From NCBI GenBank assembly GCA_021736785.1, contig JAIPFF010000034.1, forward strand, positions 1 through 56,932: a stretch of 56,932 nt of DNA, read 5' to 3'. Within the stretch, counting starts at the first letter, position 1; every line of letters begins with the position of its first letter. The notes under the pieces are model-generated. The model made no database searches. It was not told where the DNA came from and saw nothing but the letters and a program-made list of their open reading frames with translations. Positions 7,417-15,466 of this stretch are shown in pieces. Made by a program: the position numbers and the translations under genes. The DNA comes from Thiohalocapsa sp. (GTDB lineage Bacteria; Pseudomonadota; Gammaproteobacteria; Chromatiales; Chromatiaceae).

Positions 7417-7821
7417 TTCGATTCGCTCGATAGGACGCCTGACTCGCCGCGCCCCGCTTCCCACTCCCCGCCTGGCTTGCGCTGCGATCGCGTTTGCCGT
7501 CTCTGCGCAATATGGGCTTGCCGGTCGTCTGCCGGTTGGATGCGATGCCGGGCGGAGACGCCGGCCCGGGGGGTGGCCCGCGTTCGTCCTGGCTCGCAAT
7601 CGCTAGCGTGGCGATAGCGCCGCCGCCGCGCCCTCGGCAGAGTCTTCCCGGTCGATGTCCCGCAAGAGCCGCATCCTTTGCCGCTCGCGCTTGCCCTACA
7701 ATGTCGACGCGCGGGCGGGTGCTCCGCCCGCGCGACGGTGTGCGCGCTCCGATCGCACGGGATCGTGACTGCCGTCTGCCGAACTCAACCCTTGGCGGGA
7801 TCCCCGCGAGGAGCCTCACCG
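7417..7821 (+). other. Long intergenic leader region before the YbjQ operon
   Basis: No gene is supported in this 405-base gap. Its right part holds a -10-like hexamer and a strong stem-loop, annotated separately at 7697-7734. The remaining roughly 280 bases are GC-rich with no recognisable RNA family, repeat or terminator. Confidence 0.5.
7697..7734 (+). promoter_or_regulatory. Putative promoter element and 11-bp stem-loop in the ybjQ leader
   Basis: TACAAT at 7697-7702 resembles a -10 element (no good -35). Directly after it, 7708-7718 pairs perfectly with 7724-7734 (CGCGCGGGCGG/CCGCCCGCGCG) around a five-base loop. If transcription starts near 7708 the mRNA begins with this hairpin, about 90 bases before the first start codon. 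No T-run follows, so it is not a standard terminator. Confidence 0.4.
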
Positions 7822-8145
7822 ATGTTGCTGACCAATCTCGAGCTCGTCCCCGGCCGTCGCGTACTGCGCCATTTCGGTCTGGTGCAGGGCAGCACCGTTC
7901 GCGCCAAGCACGCCGGACGGGACATTCTGGCCGGGTTCAAAAACGTTTTCGGGGGCGAGCTGCGCGCCTATACCGAGTTGCTGCAGGAGTCGCGTGACGA
8001 AGCGCTGCAGCGGATGATCGAGCAGGCAAGGGCCACCGGTGCCAATGCGGTGCTCAACATCCGATTTTCCACCTCGTCGGTGGCCGCCGGCGCGGCCGAG
8101 ATCTTCGCCTACGGCACCGCCGTGCAATTGGAGGACGAGCGATGA
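7822..8145 (+). CDS. YbjQ family (DUF74) protein
   Basis: A 107-residue protein, the same length as E. coli YbjQ. The family pattern is clear: a start like LTNLELVPGRRVLRHFGLV, the G-G-E-L-x3-T-E-L-L block at 44-54, the helix with R-x2-A-L-x2-M, the G-A-N-A-V strand at 73-77 and the closing A-Y-G-T-A-V. YbjQ proteins form pentamers in solved structures and are sometimes called heavy-metal-binding, but no function is established. The ATG at 7822 follows a GCGAGGAGC ribosome-binding site at 7806-7814. The stop overlaps the next start by four bases (ATGA), and the next gene is a membrane-tethered paralogue. Confidence 0.9.
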   Translation: MLLTNLELVPGRRVLRHFGLVQGSTVRAKHAGRDILAGFKNVFGGELRAYTELLQESRDEALQRMIEQARATGANAVLNIRFSTSSVAAGAAEIFAYGTAVQLEDER

Positions 8146-8585
8146 TCGAACTGCTCGTTTTGGTCGTGCTGCTGATGGTCGGTTACGGCTTCGGGCGCGC
8201 CAACGAGGCCAGGCACTATGCGTCGATCCGCGAGCGCGAGGTCCGTTATCGCGACGTCCTGTTGTTCAGCGCGCGCTTTCCGCCGGAGGCGGCGCGCCCC
8301 CGCGAGAGCCGCTTGGTCATGGGCAACGCCGTCATCTCGGTGGACTTCTTCAAGCAGTTCGTTGCCGGCCTTCGCTCGCTGCTCGGCGGGCGCGTGACCA
8401 GCTACGAGAGCCTGCTCGACCGCGCTCGCCGCGAGGCCGTGCTGCGCATGAAGGAAGACGCCGCGCTCACCGGTGCGCGCGCGATCTTCAACGTCAAGTT
8501 CGAAACATCTTCGATCTCTCAAGGCGCGAAGAACAGTATCGGTTCCGTAGAGGTGCTGGCCTACGGCACGGCACTGGCCGACTGA
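8142..8585 (+). CDS. Membrane-tethered YbjQ paralogue
   Basis: A 147-residue protein with an N-terminal transmembrane helix at residues 2-17 (IELLVLVVLLMVGYGF) and then a YbjQ-like domain. The second half repeats the family pattern of the upstream gene: a tyrosine/serine block (VTSYESLLDRARREAVLRM), then GARAIFNVKFETSSI and the end LAYGTAL. It appears to be a diverged, membrane-anchored duplicate of the gene before it, translationally coupled through an ATGA overlap. With the small N-terminal helix the domain should face the cytoplasm or periplasm; the short positive stretch after the helix (RANEARHYASIRERE) favours the cytoplasm. Function unknown. Confidence 0.85.
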   Translation: MIELLVLVVLLMVGYGFGRANEARHYASIREREVRYRDVLLFSARFPPEAARPRESRLVMGNAVISVDFFKQFVAGLRSLLGGRVTSYESLLDRARREAVLRMKEDAALTGARAIFNVKFETSSISQGAKNSIGSVEVLAYGTALAD

Positions 8586-8630
8586 TGCGCGGATCGCGCG
8601 TCGGCGACGCACCCGCCGCAGGCCGTCGGC

Positions 8631-9515
8631 ATGGCCGATTACAGTAATCCCCGCCTGCCCGAGGGCATCAACAACAGCGAGCGCCACCCGCTGCGCGAGC
8701 TGCTCTGGCTCGGTGGCGGTGCCGTCGTCATCGTGTTGGCGATCGTGCTCGGGCTCGGTCTGCTGGCACAGTGGCTTGCGCCGAAGATCCCGTTCGCCTA
8801 CGAGGCGGATCTCGCACGGCCGCTGGTGGCCACGCTGAAGCCGGCCGATGCGAAACCGCGCGCCTGCATCGAGACCTATCTGCAGGATCTGGCGGAACGG
8901 CTTGCGGCGGCTCAGGCGCTGCCCCCGGACATGTCCGTGACCGTGCATTACGTGGATGCCGATACGGTGAACGCGGCGGCGACCCTGGGCGGGCACCTCT
9001 TGATGTATCGCGGGTTGATCGAGAAGCTTCCCCACGAAAACGCGCTGGCGACGGTGCTGAGTCACGAGATCGCTCATGTCCATCATCGCCATGCCATCAC
9101 GGCGCTCGGGCGCGGCGTCACCGTCGGCGTGGCACTGGCCGCGCTCTCGGGCGTGTCGAGCAGCGCACTGTCCGACTGGGTGGTGGGCGAGACCGGCCTC
9201 CTGACCCAGCTCGGCTTTTCGCGGACGCAAGAGCGGGCCGCGGACGCCACCGGACTCGGCGCCGTTGCGGCGCTTTACGGTCATACCGGCGGTGCGGCGG
9301 ACCTCTATCGCGTGCTGCTGCAGGAGGCCGAGGATCGCGGCATGGGCGCCGGCCCCGCGTTCTTTCGGACGCATCCGAACACCGAAGGGCGGATCGACGC
9401 CATCGGCGCGTTGTCCCGATCGAACGGTTGGCCGGCCGCCGGCGACCTGACGCCGCTGCCGACCTGGCTGGCCGATGCGCTTGCGCAAGACGGGGGCTGC
9501 CCCGCGGCCGACTGA
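8631..9515 (+). CDS. M48 family membrane metalloprotease
   Basis: A 294-residue zinc protease of family M48. One transmembrane helix spans about residues 27-50. The catalytic HEIAH is at 145-149 (zinc ligands H145 and H149, base E146), and the third ligand is E201 in the family ERAAD motif. The preceding strand (LGGHLLMYRGLIEKLPHENALATVLSHE, residues 119-146) is also typical. The domain organisation, one anchor plus catalytic domain, is that of periplasm-facing BepA/LoiP-like quality-control proteases rather than the four-helix HtpX. It lies 45 bases after the YbjQ paralogue on the same strand, so the three genes likely form one operon. Confidence 0.92.
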   Translation: MADYSNPRLPEGINNSERHPLRELLWLGGGAVVIVLAIVLGLGLLAQWLAPKIPFAYEADLARPLVATLKPADAKPRACIETYLQDLAERLAAAQALPPDMSVTVHYVDADTVNAAATLGGHLLMYRGLIEKLPHENALATVLSHEIAHVHHRHAITALGRGVTVGVALAALSGVSSSALSDWVVGETGLLTQLGFSRTQERAADATGLGAVAALYGHTGGAADLYRVLLQEAEDRGMGAGPAFFRTHPNTEGRIDAIGALSRSNGWPAAGDLTPLPTWLADALAQDGGCPAAD

Positions 9516-9589
9516 TGCCTGCTGCCGAACGGCACGGCGCGGGTGCGGTGCGGCGGGTCGGCGGTGTCGCAGCGCGATGCCGCCGCCGG

Positions 9590-10048
9590 CTAGCGGCGAT
9601 CCCGGAACGGGCGGCGCCCGCGATAGGCGGTGATCTGCTGCACGATGACTTGAAACGGCAGCGCGCCCAGGTTGCCGAAGCGCGCAATGGCCGCGGTGAT
9701 GACGCCGTCGACATTCTCGATTTGCTGCGGTACCTCGTCTTCCGGGCTCAGCGCCGCATGCAGCCCGCGCAGCCCGCCGACCTGAACCCGCATCGCCTTG
9801 GCATGGGGCAATGCGGCATGGCCATCGGTGGTCTTCAGCGCGAAGCGGGCTTGCATGCGCAGCAGATCCAGCAATTCGATGCAGCGCGACTGGGCCTGGT
9901 CGGCGGTGCAGTTCACGCCCTCGCGCTCGGCGATACAGAAACGCTTGGCCCGCGCGCAGCGGCAATTGTTGGTGAGGATGCTCTTCTCGAACGGGCAAAA
10001 GCGCTCGTTGATGTCGTTGTAAGTCCTGCGGAAGATATCGTTGTCCAC
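9590..10048 (-). CDS. Uncharacterised protein with a Cys-rich N-terminus
   Basis: A 152-residue soluble protein. The first 55 residues contain six cysteines: FCPFEKS (C18), NCRCARAKRFC (C29, C31, C38), NCTADQAQSRC (C47, C56). The remainder is an alpha/beta segment with the conserved-looking strand GALPFQVIVQQITAYRGRRPF at the end. The pattern suggests binding of zinc or an iron-sulfur cluster, but no named family is recognised. The start is GTG at 10048, with GGAG five bases upstream. It lies 15 bases downstream of hslR on the same strand and probably belongs to the grxC-hslR transcript, which would connect it to thiol or heat stress. Confidence 0.75.
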   Translation of the reverse strand: MDNDIFRRTYNDINERFCPFEKSILTNNCRCARAKRFCIAEREGVNCTADQAQSRCIELLDLLRMQARFALKTTDGHAALPHAKAMRVQVGGLRGLHAALSPEDEVPQQIENVDGVITAAIARFGNLGALPFQVIVQQITAYRGRRPFRDRR

Positions 10049-10063
10049 GCTGTCTCCGCTGTG

Positions 10064-10465
10064 TCAGTCACGCAGCTTGTTCATGAGCTCGCCGAAACGG
10101 CGGCGATCGCGCTTGGTCGGCCGCCCGCGGGTAGCGGGCGCCTGGCTGCCGGCGTCGCGGCGCTCGTCCAGCAACGCTTGGCGGCGCAGTCGGCTGGCCT
10201 CGTCCTCTTCGTAGAGCAGCGCGGCCTCCGGGGCTGGCCGGCGCTGCTTCGATAAAGCCTTCACCGACAGCTCCCAGGCCAATTGGCCCTTGTGGACGGT
10301 CAGTCGCGCGCCGGGCCTGATGGCGCGGCCGGGCTTCACGCGCTGACCGTCCAGCTGCACCTTGCCGCCGTTGATTGCCTCGACGGCGAGTCCGCGGGTC
10401 TTGAAGAAGCGAGCGGCCCAGAGCCACTTGTCGAGGCGCTGACTGTCCGGCGGTGCGGTTGTCAT
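10064..10465 (-). CDS. hslR: Ribosome-associated heat shock protein Hsp15
   Basis: A 133-residue S4-type RNA-binding protein. The alpha-L motif occupies about residues 9-55 (RLDKWLWAARFFKTRGLAVEAINGGKVQLDGQ in outline), followed by a basic C-terminal extension with RGRPTKRDRRR. Hsp15 binds free 50S subunits carrying a nascent chain and helps recycle stalled ones after heat stress. Its ATG overlaps the grxC stop by four bases, so it is translationally coupled to glutaredoxin. Confidence 0.93.
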   Translation of the reverse strand: MTTAPPDSQRLDKWLWAARFFKTRGLAVEAINGGKVQLDGQRVKPGRAIRPGARLTVHKGQLAWELSVKALSKQRRPAPEAALLYEEDEASRLRRQALLDERRDAGSQAPATRGRPTKRDRRRFGELMNKLRD

Positions 10466-10719
10466 TGCTGCGCGAGCAGGGCGTCCAGCTTGCCGGCCGC
10501 CTCCAGAGCGGCCATGTCGTCATAGCCGCCGACGTGTACGTCGCCGATGAAGATCTGCGGCACGGTGGTGCGGTTGCTGCGCTGGATCATGACCTTGCGT
10601 TGTTCCCGGTCGCGGTCGACGCGGATTTCCTCGAACTGAACACCCTTGCGCTCAAGCAAGTGGCGGGCGCGCACACAGTAAGGGCAGACCGCGGTGGCGT
10701 ACATCTGGACGGTTGGCAT
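10462..10719 (-). CDS. grxC: Glutaredoxin 3
   Basis: An 85-residue glutaredoxin. The active site is CPYC at residues 12-15, with the glutathione-binding TVPQIFIGD (cis-proline) and GGYDD motifs after it. It reduces disulfides and glutathionylated proteins in the cytoplasm. The ATG at 10719 gives the usual protein start (MPTVQMYATAVCPYC); the frame is open further upstream but that extension looks unlike the family. It is followed in operon by hslR and a Cys-rich protein, and is divergent from pepN. Confidence 0.95.
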   Translation of the reverse strand: MPTVQMYATAVCPYCVRARHLLERKGVQFEEIRVDRDREQRKVMIQRSNRTTVPQIFIGDVHVGGYDDMAALEAAGKLDALLAQQ

Positions 10720-10865
10720 ACTGGCTCTCGATCTTGTCGTTGGTCGGGTTTTTGTGTTCTTTTGCTCCCCGGCGCTTCGCCCGTGCGCGGACGGTCCGCT
10801 TGAAAACGGGACAATGCGGCCGAACAAGCAAAGACTGACACAAGCAACACCCGATCGCCAAGGTC

Positions 10866-10920
10866 GGCCTTAAGGCCGGGCCCCGGGCCGATCGCCCGCA
10901 CCGATCGCCCGCACCGATCG
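10866..10920. repeat. Palindrome and 13-base tandem repeat between grxC and pepN
   Basis: GGCCTTAAGGCC at 10866-10877 is a perfect palindrome. It is followed by two and a half copies of a 13-base unit, CCGATCGCCCGCA, at 10888-10900, 10901-10913 and 10914-10920 (partial). The last copy ends 31 bases before the pepN start. It could be an operator array or simple slippage. Confidence 0.75.
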
Positions 10921-10951
10921 GCCATTGCCTTGCCGGGAGGCGCCCGCCGAG

Positions 10952-13606
10952 ATGATGTATCGCACGACACCGCCGGTTATCCACCTCAAGGACTACCGCC
11001 CGTCCGAGTTTCTGATCGACGAGGTCGATTTGCGCTTCGAGCTCGATGCCGAAGAAACCACGGTCGAGGCGTCGCTTAGCCTGCGGCGAAATCCGGCCGC
11101 GACCCGCGGCAACGGCGATCTGCGGCTCCACGGCGAGCAACTCGAGCTCGAGGAAATCGCCCTCGATGAACGCTTGCTGCCGCCGGTGGAATACCGGGTC
11201 GAAGACAGCGAGCTGATCGTGCATCGGGTGCCGGACCGTTTTCGACTGCGCACCCGCGTGCGCATCAAGCCCAGGAGCAACACCGCCCTCGAAGGGCTCT
11301 ACCTGTCCGGCGACATGCTTTGCACGCAGTGCGAGGCGGAGGGCTTTCGGCGCATCACCTACTTCCTCGACCGGCCGGACGTCATGTCGCGCTACCGCGT
11401 CACGCTGGTCGCCGATCCCGTCGCGTATCCGGTGCTGCTGTCGAACGGCAATCCCGCCGGCACCGAGCGCTTGGCGAATGGACGCGTGGCGGCCTATTGG
11501 GACGACCCGTTCCCGAAACCGAGCTACTTGTTCGCGGTGGTTGCCGGTAACCTCGCGGCCGTCGAAGACAGCTTCACGACCCGCTCCGGGCGCACCGTCC
11601 CGCTGAAGATCTACGTCGAGCCGGAAAACCTGGACAAGTGCGAGCACGCCATGCGCTCGCTGAAGCATGCAATGCGCTGGGACGAAGAGCGCTACGGCCG
11701 CGAGTACGACCTGGACCTGTTCATGATCGTGGCCGTCAGCCATTTCAACATGGGCGCCATGGAGAACAAGGGCCTGAACGTCTTCAATGCCAAGTACGTC
11801 CTGGCCCGGTCCGACACCGCCACCGATCAAGACTTCGCCGGCATCGAGGGTGTCGTTGCCCACGAGTATTTCCATAACTGGACCGGCAACCGCATCACCT
11901 GCCGCGACTGGTTCCAGCTGAGCCTGAAAGAGGGCTTCACGGTGTTCCGCGATCAGGAGTTCTCGGCCGACATGGGCTCGCGCGGCGTGAAGCGGATCGA
12001 GGACGTGCGCATGCTGCGCGCCCGCCAGTTCCCGGAGGACGAGGGCCCGATGGCGCACCCGGTGCGTCCCGACTCCTACATAGAGATCAACAACTTCTAT
12101 ACCGCGACTGTCTACGAAAAGGGTGCCGAAGTGGTGCGTATGCAGGCCAACCTGCTCGGCCCCGAGCGCTTTCGCGCCGCCACCGACCTCTATTTCGAGC
12201 GCTTCGACGGTCAGGCCGTGACAACCGACGACTTCGTTGCCTGCATGGAAGAGGGCGGCGGCATCGACCTGACGCAGTTCCGGCGCTGGTACGCGCAGGC
12301 CGGCACGCCGGAACTGGAATGCGCGGATGATTATGACGCCGATGCGGGCACCTATACCCTGGAAGTCCGTCAGCATACGCCGCCGAGCCCGGGGCAGAGC
12401 AGCAAGCGCGCGCTGCACATCCCGTTCGCAATCGGTCTGCTCGGGCCCGACGGCGCCGATCTGCCGTTGCGTCTGCTGGGTGAGCCGGCCGCGGCGGACT
12501 CGCGGACGCGCATGCTCGAATTGCGTGAGCCGGTCGAGCGCTTCACCTTCGTCGATATCGATGCACGGCCGGTGCCGTCGTTGCTGCGCGGTTTCTCGGC
12601 GCCGGTCAAACTGCGCTATCCGTACCGGGACGAAGACCTGACCTTCCTGATGGCCCATGACAGCGACGGCTTCAACCGCTGGGACGCGGCGCAGACGCTC
12701 TCGCAGCGGCTGCTGCTGGCCATGGTCGAGGACCCGGACCTGTCGGCGCCGGACAACTACGTCGATGCCTTCCGCCGCGCCCTACGCGACCGGCAGGCCG
12801 ACGCCGCGCTGATCGCCGAGGTGCTGACCCTGCCGTCGGAGTCCTATCTGGGCGATCAGATGACGGTCGTCGACGTCGACGGCATTCATCGCGCCCGCGA
12901 GGGTCTGGCCGCGGCCATCGGCGAACTGCTGCGCGAGGAGCTGCTTGCCGTGTACGAGCGCACCCGCGAACAGGGCGCCTACGACCTGTCGCCGTCGGCC
13001 GTCGGCCGGCGGGCGCTGCGCAACTGCGCCCTGTCGTACCTGATGCGGGCGCCGAACGACGACATCGTCGCGCTATGCCGGGCCCAGTTCGACGCCGCGC
13101 ACAATATGACGGACGTCATCGCGGCGCTGCGTCTGCTGGTGGACGCCCCCGGCGATGCCGAAGACGTCGGCGAGCAAGCGTTGGCCGGATTTTACGAGCG
13201 TTGGTCGGGCGATCAGTTGGTGCTCGACAAGTGGTTCGCGCTGCAGGCGCAGTCGAGCCGGTCCGACACCCTGTCCCGGGTCGAGGGGCTGACGCGCCAT
13301 CCCGACTTCTCCCTGGCCAACCCGAACCGCGTCCGCTCCCTCATCGGCGCCTTCGCTGTCGGCAACCCCCTGCGCTTCCACGCCGAAGACGGCGGCGGCT
13401 ACGACTTCCTGGCCGAGCGCATCATCGAGCTCGACCCGCTGAACCCGCAGATCGCCTCGCGGCTGCTTTATCCGCTGACCCGCTGGCGGCGCTACGACAA
13501 AGGACGCCGCCAACTGATGCGCGAGCAGCTCGAGCGCATCCTGGAGGTGGAAGGCCTGTCCAGCGACGTCTTCGAGGTCGTCTCCAAGAGCCTGGGGGAG
13601 CACTGA
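10952..13606 (+). CDS. pepN: Aminopeptidase N (M1 family)
   Basis: An 884-residue cytoplasmic zinc aminopeptidase. The exopeptidase signature GAMEN is at 268-272, the zinc motif HEYFHNWTGNR begins at 304 (H304, H308), and the third ligand is E327 in LKEGFTV. The C-terminal helical domain of the E. coli PepN type is complete, with NPNRVRSLIGAFAVGNPLRFH near 780-800. It removes N-terminal residues in the final steps of protein turnover. I chose the ATG at 10952 (next to another ATG at 10955) with GGGAGG at 10935-10940. It is divergent from grxC. Confidence 0.96.
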   Translation: MMYRTTPPVIHLKDYRPSEFLIDEVDLRFELDAEETTVEASLSLRRNPAATRGNGDLRLHGEQLELEEIALDERLLPPVEYRVEDSELIVHRVPDRFRLRTRVRIKPRSNTALEGLYLSGDMLCTQCEAEGFRRITYFLDRPDVMSRYRVTLVADPVAYPVLLSNGNPAGTERLANGRVAAYWDDPFPKPSYLFAVVAGNLAAVEDSFTTRSGRTVPLKIYVEPENLDKCEHAMRSLKHAMRWDEERYGREYDLDLFMIVAVSHFNMGAMENKGLNVFNAKYVLARSDTATDQDFAGIEGVVAHEYFHNWTGNRITCRDWFQLSLKEGFTVFRDQEFSADMGSRGVKRIEDVRMLRARQFPEDEGPMAHPVRPDSYIEINNFYTATVYEKGAEVVRMQANLLGPERFRAATDLYFERFDGQAVTTDDFVACMEEGGGIDLTQFRRWYAQAGTPELECADDYDADAGTYTLEVRQHTPPSPGQSSKRALHIPFAIGLLGPDGADLPLRLLGEPAAADSRTRMLELREPVERFTFVDIDARPVPSLLRGFSAPVKLRYPYRDEDLTFLMAHDSDGFNRWDAAQTLSQRLLLAMVEDPDLSAPDNYVDAFRRALRDRQADAALIAEVLTLPSESYLGDQMTVVDVDGIHRAREGLAAAIGELLREELLAVYERTREQGAYDLSPSAVGRRALRNCALSYLMRAPNDDIVALCRAQFDAAHNMTDVIAALRLLVDAPGDAEDVGEQALAGFYERWSGDQLVLDKWFALQAQSSRSDTLSRVEGLTRHPDFSLANPNRVRSLIGAFAVGNPLRFHAEDGGGYDFLAERIIELDPLNPQIASRLLYPLTRWRRYDKGRRQLMREQLERILEVEGLSSDVFEVVSKSLGEH

Positions 13607-13866
13607 GCGCCGCTACACCGTGCGCATCGGCGATTTGCTCATGCCGCTGCCCAAGTCGAACAGCCGCCGCGACCGGCCCGCGTTCCCGGGGCACGCGCTC
13701 GGCAAGTCGCACCGGGTCCGGCTGCGATGGTGCGGATGCTCGAAGGGCCGGTCAGAGGTGATCGTTCCTTGCGCTGCAGGCGCATGGGGCACTCGGCCTC
13801 TGCAATCGCCCGGTCGGTCGTGGTTTATCATGGATCTATTCCGCCGCTGATCTCGGGAACCGTTCC

Positions 13867-14460
13867 ATGGGACTACCGCAACGCGATACCGATCGTCACA
13901 CCTACGCCGACTACTGCTCCTGGCCGGAGGATGTCCGCTACGAGCTGATCGACGGCATTGCCTACCTGATGGCGCCGGCGCCGACGCTGGACCATCAGGA
14001 GATTGCCGGCGAGATTTTCTTTCAGCTGCGGCAATCGCTGCCAGACGGTCCGTGCCGGGTTTTCATCGCTCCCGTTGACGTCCGCCTGCCGAAGGCCAGC
14101 GAGGCCGACGACGACGTTGACACCGTCGTGCAGCCGGACGTGCTGGTGGTCTGCGACGCATCGAAGCTCGACCGCCGCGGTGTCCGCGGCGCGCCGGATT
14201 TTGTGGTCGAGGTGCTGTCGCCCGCCACCGCGAGTCACGATCACGTGCGCAAGCGCCGGGTTTACGAGCGCGCCGGCGTGCCGGAGTACTGGCTGGTGCA
14301 TCCGGTCGATCGGATGGTCACGATCTACCGGCTCGCCGACGGGGAGTATGGCAAGCCGGATGTCTTCGAGCTGACCGGCGAGACAGCGGTGGGCGTCGCT
14401 CCCGGCGCCGCCGTGAGCTGGGAGCCGCTGCTGGGTAGGCTGCACGATCCCGAGGTCTGA
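13867..14460 (+). CDS. Uma2 family (DUF820) restriction-endonuclease-fold protein
   Basis: A 197-residue member of the Uma2/DUF820 family, which has the PD-(D/E)xK nuclease fold. The core is present: D91 in QPDVLVV, E115 in PDFVVEVLSPAT, and a basic residue further on (R128/K129), with the family EYWLVHP strand at 140-146. The family is greatly expanded in cyanobacteria and scattered in proteobacteria, and no biological role is established. As a lone copy with no neighbouring methylase or transposase it may be a horizontally gained gene. The ATG at 13867 lacks a clear ribosome-binding site. Confidence 0.88.
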   Translation: MGLPQRDTDRHTYADYCSWPEDVRYELIDGIAYLMAPAPTLDHQEIAGEIFFQLRQSLPDGPCRVFIAPVDVRLPKASEADDDVDTVVQPDVLVVCDASKLDRRGVRGAPDFVVEVLSPATASHDHVRKRRVYERAGVPEYWLVHPVDRMVTIYRLADGEYGKPDVFELTGETAVGVAPGAAVSWEPLLGRLHDPEV

Positions 14461-14674
14461 GCCGCGGCCGCCATGCTGCCCGGCACCGGCGGACTTAGCT
14501 CTTCTTCGCGCGCACATCGAGCGCGCCGACGTCGCCTCCGACGTATTGTTGCCGCAAGCGAAACAATGTTTCCCGCCCCCGATGCCTGGTGACGGCCTAC
14601 AACCGAGCGCATTTATCCGGTCAGTCAGCAACGCGTCGCCCACGGCGGCGCCACCGCATCATCGGAGGCGGCCA

Positions 14675-15373
14675 ATGATCAGCATCCGTAAGGCCGGCGA
14701 GCGCGGCCACGCCAATCTCGGTTGGCTCGACAGCTATCACAGCTTCTCGTTCGGCTCCTATTACGACCCCCGGCAGATGGGCGTGTCCAACCTGCGCGTG
14801 ATTAACGATGACCGGATCGCGCCCGGAAGCGGCTTTCCGACCCATGGCCACCGGGACATGGAGATCGTCACTTATGTGATGGAGGGAGCGCTGGAGCATA
14901 AGGACAGCATGGGCAACGGCTCCGTGATCCGAGCCGGCGACGTGCAGTACATGAGCGCCGGCACCGGTGTGCGCCACAGCGAGTACAACCCATCGGAGGC
15001 CGAGCCGGTGCACCTGCTGCAGATCTGGCTGACGCCCAACCGCATCGGCGGCGAGCCCGGCTATTCTCAGCAGCATTTCCCGCCGGCGATGCGGCGCAAC
15101 ACGCTGGCTTTGGTGGTATCGCCGGACGGGCGTGACGGCTCGATTCGGACCCATCAGGACGCGTTGATGTATGCCGCAAAGCTCGACGACTGCGCCCGGG
15201 TCGAGCACCGGCTCGCGCCGGGGCGACCTGGCTATCTGCATCTCGCGCGCGGCGCGGCGCGCGTCGACGGCGAGCTCTTGTCGGCCGGCGACGGGGCGCG
15301 CATCGCCGCCGGGGCCACAATCCGGATCGACGGCGTCGACGGCGCGGAGCTGCTGCTGTTCGACCTCCCCTGA
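14675..15373 (+). CDS. Pirin family bicupin protein
   Basis: A 232-residue bicupin of the pirin/YhhW type. The N-terminal cupin has the metal ligands H57 and H59 (THGHRDMEIVTYV), H101 and E103 (GVRHSE). Bacterial pirins of this class can show quercetin dioxygenase activity, and eukaryotic pirin is a redox sensor; the role here is not fixed by sequence. The ATG at 14675 has a GGAGG site at 14664-14668. The next gene, 93 bases on, encodes a multi-cluster iron-sulfur protein. Confidence 0.92.
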   Translation: MISIRKAGERGHANLGWLDSYHSFSFGSYYDPRQMGVSNLRVINDDRIAPGSGFPTHGHRDMEIVTYVMEGALEHKDSMGNGSVIRAGDVQYMSAGTGVRHSEYNPSEAEPVHLLQIWLTPNRIGGEPGYSQQHFPPAMRRNTLALVVSPDGRDGSIRTHQDALMYAAKLDDCARVEHRLAPGRPGYLHLARGAARVDGELLSAGDGARIAAGATIRIDGVDGAELLLFDLP

Positions 15374-15466
15374 GGAACCTGCCTCGGCGTCTAGCCGGGG
15401 CGGCGCCGATTGGCTCGGCGCCGCCCCGGCCCCACCTTCCCGCCATCAAGCCAACGGGAGAGCAAC

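Noticed and set aside
8109-9998. A 629-codon minus-strand frame opposite the second YbjQ and the M48 gene
   Set aside because: It is antisense to genes with clear catalytic motifs and has low-complexity His/Arg/Gly composition, as expected for a shadow frame in high-GC DNA.
10652-12658. A 668-codon minus-strand frame over grxC and pepN
   Set aside because: pepN on the other strand has GAMEN and HEYFH motifs; this frame has none and crosses the grxC-pepN promoter region.
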